A model generated the notes under the pieces. The model was not told where the DNA came from. It ran no database searches and was given only the letters and a program-made list of their open reading frames with translations. A DNA stretch of 24,095 bases from NCBI GenBank assembly GCA_003427395.1, contig BFEA01000069.1, positions 3,683,937 through 3,708,031 of the forward strand. The letters run 5' to 3'. Source of the stretch: Chara braunii (lineage: Eukaryota; Streptophyta; Charophyceae; Charales; Characeae). Below, piece by piece: positions 1 to 8,242 of this stretch (within the stretch, counting starts at the first letter, position 1; every line of letters starts with the position of its first letter). A program made the translations under genes and the position numbers.

Positions 1-90
<90 letters not shown>
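1..90. repeat. Compound microsatellite (CT)n(CA)n
   Basis: The window opens with about 16 CT units that switch directly to about 29 CA units, almost without interruption. It starts at the first base, so it probably continues outside the window. The tract at 1971-2052 has the same composition on the opposite strand. The following bases are not similar between the two places, so they are not obviously copies of one larger repeat. Confidence 0.97.
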
Positions 91-93
<3 letters not shown>

Positions 94-899
94 CATCGGC
101 ACGCGAGAGAACCAACGAAGAAGATGATCGGCTAGTCGAGCCATCACATTCATCCGATTCCGTTCATCGATCAGATTCCGCAAAACCGTTGACGTCAACA
201 CCACCATGCTCAAACATCTTACCGAGTAAAGGTTACTCTGTCATGAAGTGGAAAGGTCGGGATCCCTGTGCACCGGCCGCATTTCGCTTACTCCTCGGAT
301 CCCTCCGCCAACAAATCCAAGGCAGCCGCGCTCCACTTCGGCTTCCGCTTCCGCATGAGCGTCCTCTTCCGCCTCCGCGCCCGGTCCCTCCTAACCATTC
401 CCACCTACCCTTCCCCATCCTCCTTCTCGCTAACATCCCTCCACCGCCTCCCTCTCCCTCCCTGTCCCGCGAATAGAACCCATGGTGATCATCGCTGCAT
501 CCAGAGTTCACAGCCACAAGCACCGCGCGTTCTATTCGGGTGACAGAGGACCGTTTTTTTCCTCCCTCATCCTTTCCGACGCAGTACTTCCCAAGTAACT
601 GCGGTTATACTCACGTCGGGCCCATTTCTACCCAGCTCTGGAGGTGATTGCGTCCACATTCATCCAGCTCTCTCCTCAATTGCAGTCAGATACATTCAAT
701 TCAGTACTACTGTGACTCTGTGGCCTGTGTATTGTATAAGATTCACAAAACGCGTCTTTTCACGTGGGCGGCGCCCTCGGGGGTAGTTGCACTGCACGCC
801 ATCCGTCCGCCAAATTGAAAATGCAGATGCATTTTAAATGAATCTGGACAAATTTATAGCGCTGATGCATTCAAAATGTTGGCCGATGGCTGAGTAGTG
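91..899. other. Anonymous sequence, no gene recognised
   Basis: Overlapping open frames exist on both strands between about 190 and 545. They are Pro/Ser/Arg-rich, short, mutually overlapping and without recognisable domains, so I treat them as chance openings in pyrimidine-rich DNA. A perfect short palindrome lies at 818-835 (AAAATGCA, GA spacer, TGCATTTT). Nothing else in this stretch could be supported. Confidence 0.6.
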
Positions 900-935
900 C
901 AAATACTAGGTAGGCCCTTCTTTTTTTCTTCTTTT

Positions 936-1083
936 TTCGGGAAGCGACTACCGTCTTCCGCCGAAAAACAACGCGCCCTTATTTTGGCAGTATCTGGCGG
1001 GAAATATAGCTTGTATACGTTCACTTTTAGGGTGCGTTATGTTCGGGGGAAGACGGTAGGCCCTTCCGCACGCGCTTCCCGAA
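936..1083. repeat. Nested inverted repeat (possible small MITE)
   Basis: TTCGGGAAGCG at 936-946 is mirrored exactly by CGCTTCCCGAA at 1073-1083. Inside it, TACCGTCTTCC at 949-959 is mirrored by GGAAGACGGTA at 1048-1058. The right half has about 14 extra bases between the two arms. Together they would form a stem closing a loop of about 90 bases. No target-site duplication is evident, so calling it a miniature transposon is only an inference. Confidence 0.5.
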
Positions 1084-1262
1084 CCTTTCCTCCGCACGTT
1101 CCCGTCTCTGTTCCGCCGGTCGGCGACGGGGGAACGCGGGGCGGGGCCGCGATGTCCCGCCGCTTACATGAATCCCGACCGATGTGAAGAATGCATTGGC
1201 CCGGGGCAGGTTTTTTTTTTTTTTTTTTGGTTGTTGTTTTGTCCCAGTTAGACATGTATATA

Positions 1263-1489
1263 GGGCCTCGCTCCACTACTCAACGAGTGTGCAAAATGAG
1301 AACGACTCTTCTTTTTTTTCTTTTTTTTTTTTTTTTTTCCAACATCAATGAGCGACTCTTCCCGTTCGACATGAAAAGATACACCGCGATTTTTATTATT
1401 ATTATTATAAATTATTTTCTATTTTATTTTTTCTTTTACCGCGATACTTTTTTCCTTTTATGCATACGGAGAGTAGTGAAGCGAGGCCC
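1263..1489. mobile_element. Short TIR element 1, ATA-flanked (MITE-like)
   Basis: The left end GGGCCTCGCTCCACTACTC and the inverted right end GGGCCTCGCTTCACTACTC differ at one position. The element is flanked on both sides by ATA (1260-1262 and 1490-1492), which fits a 3-bp target-site duplication. The interior of about 190 bases is T-rich, with a long T run at about 1312-1338 flanked by a short direct repeat containing CGACTCTTC. It has no coding capacity, so it would be non-autonomous. Its ends clearly match the element at 2083-2605. Three-base duplications are known for PIF/Harbinger and CACTA transposons, but ATA is not the usual Harbinger TWA, so the superfamily is left open. Confidence 0.7.
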
Positions 1490-1969
1490 ATAGACCGCCC
1501 GTGCGACCTTATCGGTAGGCTCACCAGTAGACACACCGACCGGTAGCCCCAATACCGGTAGTGGAATGTTATTCCCACAGGCCCACCGATCACCGAAGCA
1601 ATTGAATTGAGCGACCGTCCTCGGCAGGGGGACTTTCGCGCGGGTTTTCGACCGGTCGGTCAGTCGCCATCAGCTTGTACCCTTTTTTTTTTTCTGATAG
1701 AAAAAGTTGTCTTCTCTTTTTTTGGGGGGAACCTCTTTTTCATTTCCATTATTTTGCGTTGCGCCCCTCCTATGGCCCACTTACCCTTTCGCGCCCCTAG
1801 GGCCTCTGAGCTTTCCTGCAGGGCCCTGTCAGCAAGGGGCTCCACAGTCTCATTTTACCGGCCCTTGTGCAATATGCCCTCATGAGCCGCATATATCTTC
1901 CCATCATGCCCTCCACCAGAAATTCGGATTTGAAGCACACAGTTTCCGTGGCCCTGTCGCAAAAATGAC

Positions 1970-1970
<1 letters not shown>
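1490..1970. other. Spacer between TIR element 1 and the GT/GA microsatellite
   Basis: The stretch contains a T/C-rich tract near 1680-1740 and a GC-richer part at about 1760-1860. Open frames are short, run through low-complexity DNA, and match no family that I recognise. Confidence 0.5.

Positions 1971-2052
<82 letters not shown>
1971..2052. repeat. Compound microsatellite (GT)n(GA)n
   Basis: About 19 GT units change directly into about 20 GA units. Read on the minus strand this is (TC)n(AC)n, the same composition and order as the tract at 1-90. It ends about 30 bases before TIR element 2. Confidence 0.97.
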
Positions 2053-2055
<3 letters not shown>

Positions 2056-2082
2056 GAAGTGGCCGCCATCCGTGTAGCCATA

Positions 2083-2605
2083 GGGTCTCGCTGCACTACT
2101 CTATACTCGTGCAACTTTTCACGAGTTGGTCTAGAGCTGTCAGACTCTAGAAAAGTCCCGAAACCTGGGCATCGCCACATGTGCTCTAGACTCTTGAACT
2201 TCTAGAGTAGCACTATGGGATCCGACAATTTTTCGTGAGCTTCTACGAGTTCGGAAGCTTCACTACCAGACAGAGCCAGCCTGGGTTGTCTGCCCAGACT
2301 CGAGGTTCACTCAAGGAAATTCCAAGCGTTCCCTCGGTCCTTCGGAGCTCCCTAAAAAAAACGGTCCTTGCAGGCTGGTACTCAAGAACAGCCTAGAGCG
2401 AAATTCACGGCCCCCTTCTGACAGCTCATGAAATTTGGTAACTAGAGCAAAATTCTCGAGCAGGTGCAGCGACGACAACTCTTGTGGATTTCTTGAGCTG
2501 TTCCTGACAGCTCGATAACGTTTTCAAGAGTGCCCATTTCTTGAGTAGGTGCGGCGGTGCTGCACTCTTGGTTTTGCACGAGTATAGCGTAGTGCAGCGA
2601 GACCC
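2083..2605. mobile_element. TIR element 2, ATA-flanked, non-autonomous
   Basis: The 32-bp terminal inverted repeats (2083-2114 and 2574-2605) begin GGGTCTCGCTGCACTAC and differ at one position. ATA sits immediately outside both ends (2080-2082, 2606-2608), as expected of a 3-bp target-site duplication. The interior encodes no recognisable transposase. It is full of small inverted repeats: CTAGAG with CTCTAG at 2131-2150, CTCTAG with CTAGAG near 2184-2207, and GAGCTGT with ACAGCTC at 2495-2513. The 10-mer CTGACAGCTC occurs twice (2418, 2504) and once inverted (2134). The ends relate it to the shorter element at 1263-1489. The two appear to be members of one family with different interiors. Confidence 0.75.
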
Positions 2606-2632
2606 ATAGAGTTGTGCTGAAAACATGCACCC

Positions 2633-2693
2633 AACGGGTAGGGGCATATGGACATTTTTGGTGCTGGTACTCAACGGCTATCGGGTAGGGGCA
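2633..2693. repeat. Short direct repeat around GGGTAGGGGCATA
   Basis: CAACGGGTAGGGGCATA is followed about 40 bases later by CAACGG, a CTATC insertion, and GGGTAGGGGCATA. It lies between TIR element 2 and the T-rich tract. This is a local duplication of unknown origin. Confidence 0.7.
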
Positions 2694-2703
2694 TACTGCA
2701 GAT

Positions 2704-2756
2704 TTGTTTTCTTTTTTGTTTTTTTTGTTTTTTTTGTTTTTTTTGTTTTTTTTTTT
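2704..2756 (-). repeat. A-rich tract on the minus strand, (A8C)n; possible LINE tail
   Basis: On the plus strand the tract is runs of about eight T separated by single G or C, with at least three nearly regular 9-base units. On the minus strand it reads as an A-rich tail with C interruptions. It lies downstream of the minus-strand LINE, so it is a candidate poly(A) tail. That would give a 3' untranslated region of about 1.3 kb. No target-site duplication was found to prove it, and it could be an independent simple repeat. Confidence 0.45.
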
Positions 2757-3990
2757 GACAAACAGCCCGGGCGGATGCTAGGGATGCTGGTAAGAGCAGA
2801 CACCACTAGCACTGTTGGGGGGGGTCCATCTATTGGTGGGGAGCAGCACCTGCTGGAAAGCGGGTCCAGCGTCCCTGAACATTGTGATTGTTTGTGTGAC
2901 TAAACAAGCAATTTGAAATGACTGCAAGCTACTGGTCTCACCTCTAAAGAAAGGAGTTAGGCGGGCAGAGCTACACAGCAGCCTGAGTTGACAGCCTAGG
3001 GTAAATGGTAGTATACAAAGATCCTGACTTACTATTAGGAGACTTGGACATCCATTCTGAGTACTGTTCTCTACCCATTCATCCATCAAAATGTCTTTTG
3101 TTGTTGCATTTGTTTGATTAAACAGAGATGTATTTGTGTTGACATTATGCTGCAGGGACCTCCTACAAAGGCCAGAATTTCGCACTAAGAGGTAGCCAGC
3201 AGCCCGACTTGCTTGCCCACTGGCAGTCTAAAGTAGGTGATAGTATGATCAGTTCCCATGGTTGCTACTAAGGGTATTGAAGACAGTTTGACTGTTCTGC
3301 TTCACTCCCTTTGGCCAGCCAACAGCCCCTTGTTGTCCCAGTCTCAGAGCCTAGTGCTATCAACCATTGCCTGACTTCCAGTTCCAGTAGGCAAGCCTGC
3401 CTCCCATTCCCCTACCCCCACCCTTGGTATGTACTATCCCTTATGCAATTATAGTCTGGCGGCTCTTTATCTGCATTCCTCTACAATCCCATAAACTCCT
3501 CAAACCTCAGTGCTGGTATCAGAAGCTGCAAGAGTGTGTGTAAGTACTGCTGAGCCGTACCCGCTGTAATGGAGATCTTCTGCTTGCTGGGCTACCTTAT
3601 TTTCCCCATGTTGCCTCTTCTCTTGTCCTGCCCTCCTGTCCTCAGTTGAAGAGGTAGTGAATCTTCTTCATTCCATAAACACCATCCATCAAGCCTGTGC
3701 CACCTCCCTGTCGTTTTGCCCCAGTGCCTTGTTTGATCCCGCATTCTGAGTCGTCTTCTGTAGTCATGAGTTCTGTCATCTGTTGAGATGCAAAGCTGTG
3801 CCCTTTGTGCTGGTTAGGCCTAACCTCCAGCCGGATCTCACGCTGGTTTTTGGTTTGCCCAGTCACCCTTGGGCCTTTATCTTGTGATCTACCTGTGCCG
3901 CCACATTGGCTCCAGCTTTTGTATTCGAGTTTGTTATTTCAATCCGAGTCGATTCAACCTTGCAATTCGGGCTCAGTTAGCCATGAGAGT
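2757..3990. other. No gene; possible 3' untranslated region of the LINE
   Basis: No coding region is recognisable. A minus-strand open frame at 2778-3185 has no domain or compositional support. The stretch contains a segment at 2845-2880 that recurs at 17742-17780. From about 3640 the sequence has mixed composition up to the G-rich block. If the A-rich tract at 2704-2756 is the LINE tail, this whole stretch would be its 3' untranslated region. Otherwise it is host sequence. Confidence 0.4.
2845..2880. repeat. Copy 1 of a 36-bp motif shared with 17742-17780
   Basis: The segment runs from AGCACCTGCTG through CAGCGTCCCTGAAC. The copy at 17742 has three substitutions, one 3-base insertion and one 1-base insertion. 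In both places a T-rich tract lies on the same (left) side: about 88 bases away here, immediately adjacent in the other copy. This fits a conserved 3'-terminal part of a retroelement read on the minus strand, but the family is unknown. Confidence 0.6.
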
Positions 3991-4001
3991 CCTGCCAGTG
4001 G

Positions 4002-4092
4002 GGTGGAAGGGGGGTGGGGGTGGGGGGGGGGGGGAGCTGAGGGCCATGGGGGGGGGGGGGACGGGGTGGGGGGGGGGGGGTGTTGGTGGGGA
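4002..4092 (+). repeat. Long G-run cluster (G-quadruplex-prone)
   Basis: Three separate runs of 13 G occur at 4022-4034, 4048-4060 and 4068-4080, with further runs of four to six nearby. On the minus strand this is the C-rich (proline codon) end of the LINE coding region. The minus-strand frame ends at a TGA at 4104-4106, so the runs lie just beyond the present stop. Run lengths in such DNA are error-prone in assemblies, so the exact C-terminus is uncertain. Confidence 0.85.
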
Positions 4093-4103
4093 GTGGGGGA
4101 CCG

Positions 4104-5690
4104 TCAGGTCGGTATGGTGCGAGGGATGGGGGGGAGATGGCAGGAGGGGAGGTTGGGTCGATTGTGGGCAGGTTGGCAGCGGTGGGGTGGGCGAGGGGGA
4201 TGAGGGGGGTGTTGGGGTGTTGGGGTTAGCAGTGACCGAGGGCTAGGCAGTGTGGGCATGTCAGGGGTCGTGTTGGGGCTCNGCGAGGGGGATGAGGGAG
4301 GTGTTGGGGTTAGTAGTGACCGAGAGCTGGGCAGCGCGGGCGTGTCAGGGGTCGTGTTGGGGCTCATCGGTGGTGGGGGGGCGGGGAGGGGCGCATCAGC
4401 AGGAAGTGGCGGAGCATCCGGCTCCCATGGAGTCAAGTGGGGGTTGTGGAGTATCGGGTCGAGTCTTAGGTGCGGGGGAGATGACTGAGGGGTAGAGGGA
4501 GGTGGGGAGGGGAGGGGTGGTGGTGGTTGAGTCGGGAGTGGAGGATGCTGTGGTGGGTGGGCGGATGTGGGAGGGTGGGGTATGGCCAGCTCTGTGGGGG
4601 AGGATCTACGGGTGGGCGGGAGGATCCGTCTCGTCCAGCCGGCTTCGTCTCGCCACCATTGTTTCCAGTGGAGGTTTTGGTTGTCATCAAGAGTCGCCAA
4701 CTTACGCGAGGGGTCCAGCCATTCCCGTTCAAACCTCTGGATTCGCTGCGTTTTCTTAGAGTCATCAGTCAGGGTTTTCATAGATTCTTTGAGGTTTTTC
4801 CATGCGTGATGTATGTTTGCATGGATTGTGTCTATGATGTGAGCTCTGGCTTGTGGGAAGCCAAAAGTGTGTTGTCTTCGTTCGTGAGAGCACCAGGCCC
4901 TCCAGGCCGTCATCAGGACTTCCAGGCACGTGTAATTAAAGAGGGTGGATTGGAAGGAGGACCATGTGTGCTGGTTAGTTGTGGGCAGGTCCATTAACAA
5001 CGTCCCTAGGTTCCATGGGAGATCTATGCCTGTGAGGTGCCTCCACACTGCATCCCACCAGCGCCAGATCAGATTGACCATGGGGCAGTCCAGGAGGCAG
5101 TGCTCCAGGTCTGCCCGCAACTTTTGCGTTGATATCCCACAGAAGGTACAAAGGGGGGATGCAATACCCCTTTGTTCAAGTGAGGATCTTGACACCGGCC
5201 AGTCCGGGGTCGGAAGGCAGCGGTGTACAATCTGCCATTGTAGTGCCCTTTGAGAGGTACGCATTATGCCCGTATAATGTGACCAATGAAAGTTGTGAAG
5301 GGATGTTGTTGATACGGCGGAGTCCCTCTGCCATCGGTTTTTGACAATGTCTGTGATGTCAACTGTGTTGTGCACCTTTCTGTAGCAGTCTTTGACAGTG
5401 AACTTCCACATCGGGAGCGGTGTCCATCTTTCCCATTGCCATTCGTTCGGGTCAAACGGGAGAGAGGATATGGGGGTGGAGGGTTTATACGCCCACCATC
5501 CCTCTTCGTTGTCTCCCAGTGTCCGAATTCTTGTGAGGCCAGGTCTCCTTGTCCAGGTGGGCGTTTCTGGTGAGACGGGATACGCGGGCTCCCGCGAGGG
5601 CCGACTCATATGCATTCAGGGATATATTCCGGACTCTGTGCAGGCAGTTACATGGTAAACGACCATGGGGAGAGGCAGGGTGGACATCTC
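4104..5690 (-). pseudogene. LINE ORF2 C-terminus: CCHC knuckle and proline-rich tail
   Basis: From about 5690 to 5535 a short frame encodes a Ser/Arg/Leu segment (VRNISLNAYESALAGAR). A frame change then leads into an open frame ending at the TGA at 4106-4104, 503 codons counted from the ATG at 5615. Counting from that ATG, C156-x2-C159-x12-H172-x4-C177 forms the zf-RVT-type knuckle, followed by a Trp-rich stretch (IWRWWDAVWRHL). Residues about 340-503 are dominated by Pro, Ser and Thr and contain an internal duplication. An unresolved base at 4282 makes one codon unreadable. The knuckle probably binds RNA or DNA during integration. The long Pro-rich tail is unusual. Confidence 0.85.
4191..4365 (-). 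repeat. Tandem duplication in the LINE C-terminal tail
   Basis: A 91-bp unit (4191-4281) is followed, after the single N at 4282, by an 83-bp unit (4283-4365). They share the same start (GCGAGGGGGATGAGGG) and end (GTCGTGTTGGGGCTC). The first has an extra copy of GTGTTGGG. In protein terms the tail repeats SPNTTPD and SRSLLTPTP. The units differ at a handful of positions, so the duplication is not brand new. Confidence 0.85.
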
Positions 5691-5704
5691 AACAACCAAG
5701 TTCC

Positions 5705-6661
5705 CTAGTGAATGGACCCTTCTTCAAGACATTTGCCCAGGTAGTTGGTATGGCTGTCAGCAGTTCTCACAATTTTGTTTCCACGTTTTTTATGTGGTGA
5801 AGTCTGGGCTTCATTTGGTCTTTGGTCTTCCATTGGCCAGTCGGTATGTCCCACAGGTCCCCCAGTGTAATAGTCCCCCTTCTTGCCTATGTCAGCCAAT
5901 GTGATTCGTTTTTTTATGGAAAAAGGTTATCCCTGTGAATTGAGTATGTGGGGATTACCGAACCACAGCTGTCTCTATATCTCTTGCCACCGCAGCGGAG
6001 GGGGCAACTTATCCGGACCTATGTCCCTCCATAGCTGAATGATATCGGTCCGGAGAGGGTCATTGAGGAGGTCCGTTCTTGTCGTTGTTGCTGGGGAGTT
6101 GTCGTGGCGGGTCCTTGGTGTATTGGGCATAGACCATGCATGGTTCGTGAGCCATAAGAGGGAGTGGACTGGCCGGTCGAGCGCTGTTTCTGGGGCTAGG
6201 CCGGTTATTTGGATGTGAGTCAGCGGAGCCCAAGGGACGTCGTTTGCCATCAAGATTCTGACAATAATTCTAAATATGAGGGCCTTGATTTCATCTTCCG
6301 GGTCAATGATAACCAGGCCGCCCTTTGATCTTGGTTGGGCCACCTGGGGCCCACGCCACCCTTTTGATGCATGTTTTGATCTCGTGATCATTTCTCCAGA
6401 AGTAGGCCGTTGGGGCTTCCTTCAGGCGGGCATTTGATTGGGACCTAGTGCCCAAAAGGCGGTCTTGTACCAGATTGTGAGGAATATGGGATTGTTTATG
6501 GCCAGAGCCCTCCCAATCAAAGAAGTGTAGAGGCCTTTCCACCTTGCCATTACTTGGAGGGTTGTTTGGACAAGTCGGTCACCATGGTCCTTTGGCGTTC
6601 CCATGGCTGTGAGTCTGACCCCCAAGATTCGTATAGCTTCCTCTTTGGGCTTCCAGGACAC
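5705..6661 (-). pseudogene. LINE ORF2 thumb and post-RT region
   Basis: After a frame change near 6665 the sequence shows IRILGVRL and LIGRALAINN, which are usual just after the RT palm in LINEs. Two frame changes close together (about 6435 and 6345) enclose a segment with AYFWRND. After them comes SKGGLVIIDPEDEIKAL, the standard 'GGL' block of plant-type LINEs. The frame then runs to 5705, with a TAG at 5977-5975 and a TAA at 5929-5927. It includes RQLWFGNPHI between those stops. Function is inferred from LINE homology only. Confidence 0.8.
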
Positions 6662-7875
6662 GGGAGGTCAGCAGGGGGGAATTCCCCATCCTCCCTCAAC
6701 CACCATCCTTCCGTTTTAGTTCCCCAGTTTACTTTCATGTCTGCCGCTACAGAAAAGAGGTGGATAGTTTGAGCGAGCGCCCTCATGCTAGTTGGGGAAG
6801 CGTGGAGAAGAACCGTAAGGTCATTCGCAAATAGGGATGTGACCGGTACCAAGCAAGCAGGCAGTTCTGGGATGGATATTCGTTCGATGGCCGGGTTGGC
6901 TTTGATGAGTGCAGCCAGGGCTTCCATTACGATGACAAAGAGAAGAGGTGCGATCGGGTCTCCCTGCCGCACCGATCTTTGTAGAGCAAGTGGAGGTGAC
7001 AGATGGCCGTTGAGCATTATATTGGTCGTTGCTGAGTGGTGCAGGGTGGTAATCCATTGCCTGAACCTCAGACTGAAGTTCATTCTGGCCATACATTGGT
7101 CTAGGAAGGTCCAATCGACATGATCGTAGGCCTTCTTAAAGTCAATGAATAGGATGGCTGCATCCCTCTTCCTTTGGCGCGCGTATTTTATGGTTTCATT
7201 AACCAAGAGGATGTTATCCTGAATATTCCTCTGAGGCATGAAGCCTGTCTGGTCCATGTGGATGAGGTGGCCCATGTACGGCAGGAGGCGGTTGCACAAC
7301 GCCTTTGCTACCATTTTGTATGGGAGTGGTAGGAGTGTGATTGGGCGGTAATTGTGTATCTCTGCATTGTCCCCTTTTTTGTACAATAGCGTTGTCACTC
7401 CCTGCCCTAGCAGGTCCCCGAATCTGCCTTCCTGTTGAACCGCTTGTGTGTAGTGCATGAAGTCGTTCCTGAAGAGATCCCAATAGTGCACCCAAAACTC
7501 CTTTGGAAAGGCATCCAGCCCAGGGGTCTTTTCGTCGTTCATGTCTAGCAGGGCTTTGTGGATCTCTTGGGTGGTTAAGGGCGCCTCAAATGCTTGGCTT
7601 TGGGTGTGGGAGAGCAAGGACGGCAGATTGTTGAGAAGGATGTTCCTGGCGTCGTTTAAAACATGAGGTTCCCACTGTGCAGTCTCAGAGGTGAACAAAT
7701 TTTGGTAATATTTCGTTGCGTAGTCGACGATGGAGTAAGGGTCAGTGGCATCTTTTTGGTGAGGGTCGAAAGGATGCTGTAGGGATGCCACAAGTTGTTG
7801 CCTTGCTTTATTTTTGGCTTTAGCAAAAAAGGTGGCTGACATTGTACCTTCTTTATTCTCGCTTGGATTCTCCAT
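6550..7875 (-). pseudogene. LINE reverse transcriptase domain with altered active site
   Basis: This is the longest unbroken part of ORF2 upstream of the knuckle region. The ATG at 7875 is not a natural start, because the frame joins the linker. RT signatures seen in order are TPGLDAFPKEFW, YRPITLLPLPYKMVAKAL, DQTGFMPQRNIQDNILLVNE, IDFKKAYDHVDW (motif A, catalytic Asp codon 7141-7143 intact), RSVRQGDPIAPLLF (motif B) and SLFANDLTVLLHA (motif C). Motif C normally reads F/Y-A-D-D. Here the first Asp is Asn (codon AAT, minus strand, 6825-6823). The normal GAT would need only one transition. The family uses this Asp to bind the catalytic metal, so loss of activity is expected. The true frame leaves this ORF near 6665. 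Confidence 0.92.
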
Positions 7876-8242
7876 CCTTCTGATTGGTGGTCTAGGTAGG
7901 CCTGAAGGTGATCCCTTGCGTCTTGGAGGTGAGCGTAGGTGTGTTGGTCAAGAGGCCGATTGGCCATTTGGTCGTCCCACTGTTCTAAGGCGTGGATCAG
8001 TTTGTCAATGGTGGCCTTGCGTTTTCGCGCCTGAGCAATCGAGAATTTTTTTGCCATTTCTCTTAGGTTGGCAATGCCAGTGTTGCATGTGAAGGTTTAT
8101 ATGTGTCCCAATATCGCCAATACTCTTTGACCAGGTCATCGAATTCCTGGAGTTTGAGGAGCGATGTATTAAATTTGTAAAAGCTTGGACCCCGGGTCAG
8201 ATGCTTTTGGAAGGAGATGCCCAAGGCTATCGGCAAGGGCTG
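7656..8242 (-). pseudogene. LINE ORF2 linker between endonuclease and reverse transcriptase
   Basis: Just after the SSH motif the frame continues with GPSFYKFNTSLL and a Trp/Tyr-rich segment, the usual end of LINE endonucleases and start of the linker. A frame change near 8080 leads into a Lys/Arg/Gln-rich, probably helical segment (about 8066-7860, starting MAKKFSIAQARKRK). A second change near 7860 joins it to the reverse transcriptase frame. The minus-strand frame that runs on to 7656 past that point overlaps the RT reading frame and is not coding. Confidence 0.75.

Noticed and set aside
189-545. Overlapping open frames on both strands near the window start
   Set aside because: They are short, Pro/Ser/Arg-rich, mutually overlapping and without domains. 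Pyrimidine-rich DNA leaves frames open by chance.
2083-2605. CACTA superfamily assignment for the TIR elements
   Set aside because: CACTA occurs about 11 bases inside the TIRs, but the inverted repeats extend outward to GGG, so it is not the terminal motif.
7656-8057. Minus-strand frame as a separate small protein
   Set aside because: Its first part is the LINE linker, and its second part overlaps the RT coding frame. It is one piece of a frameshifted ORF2.
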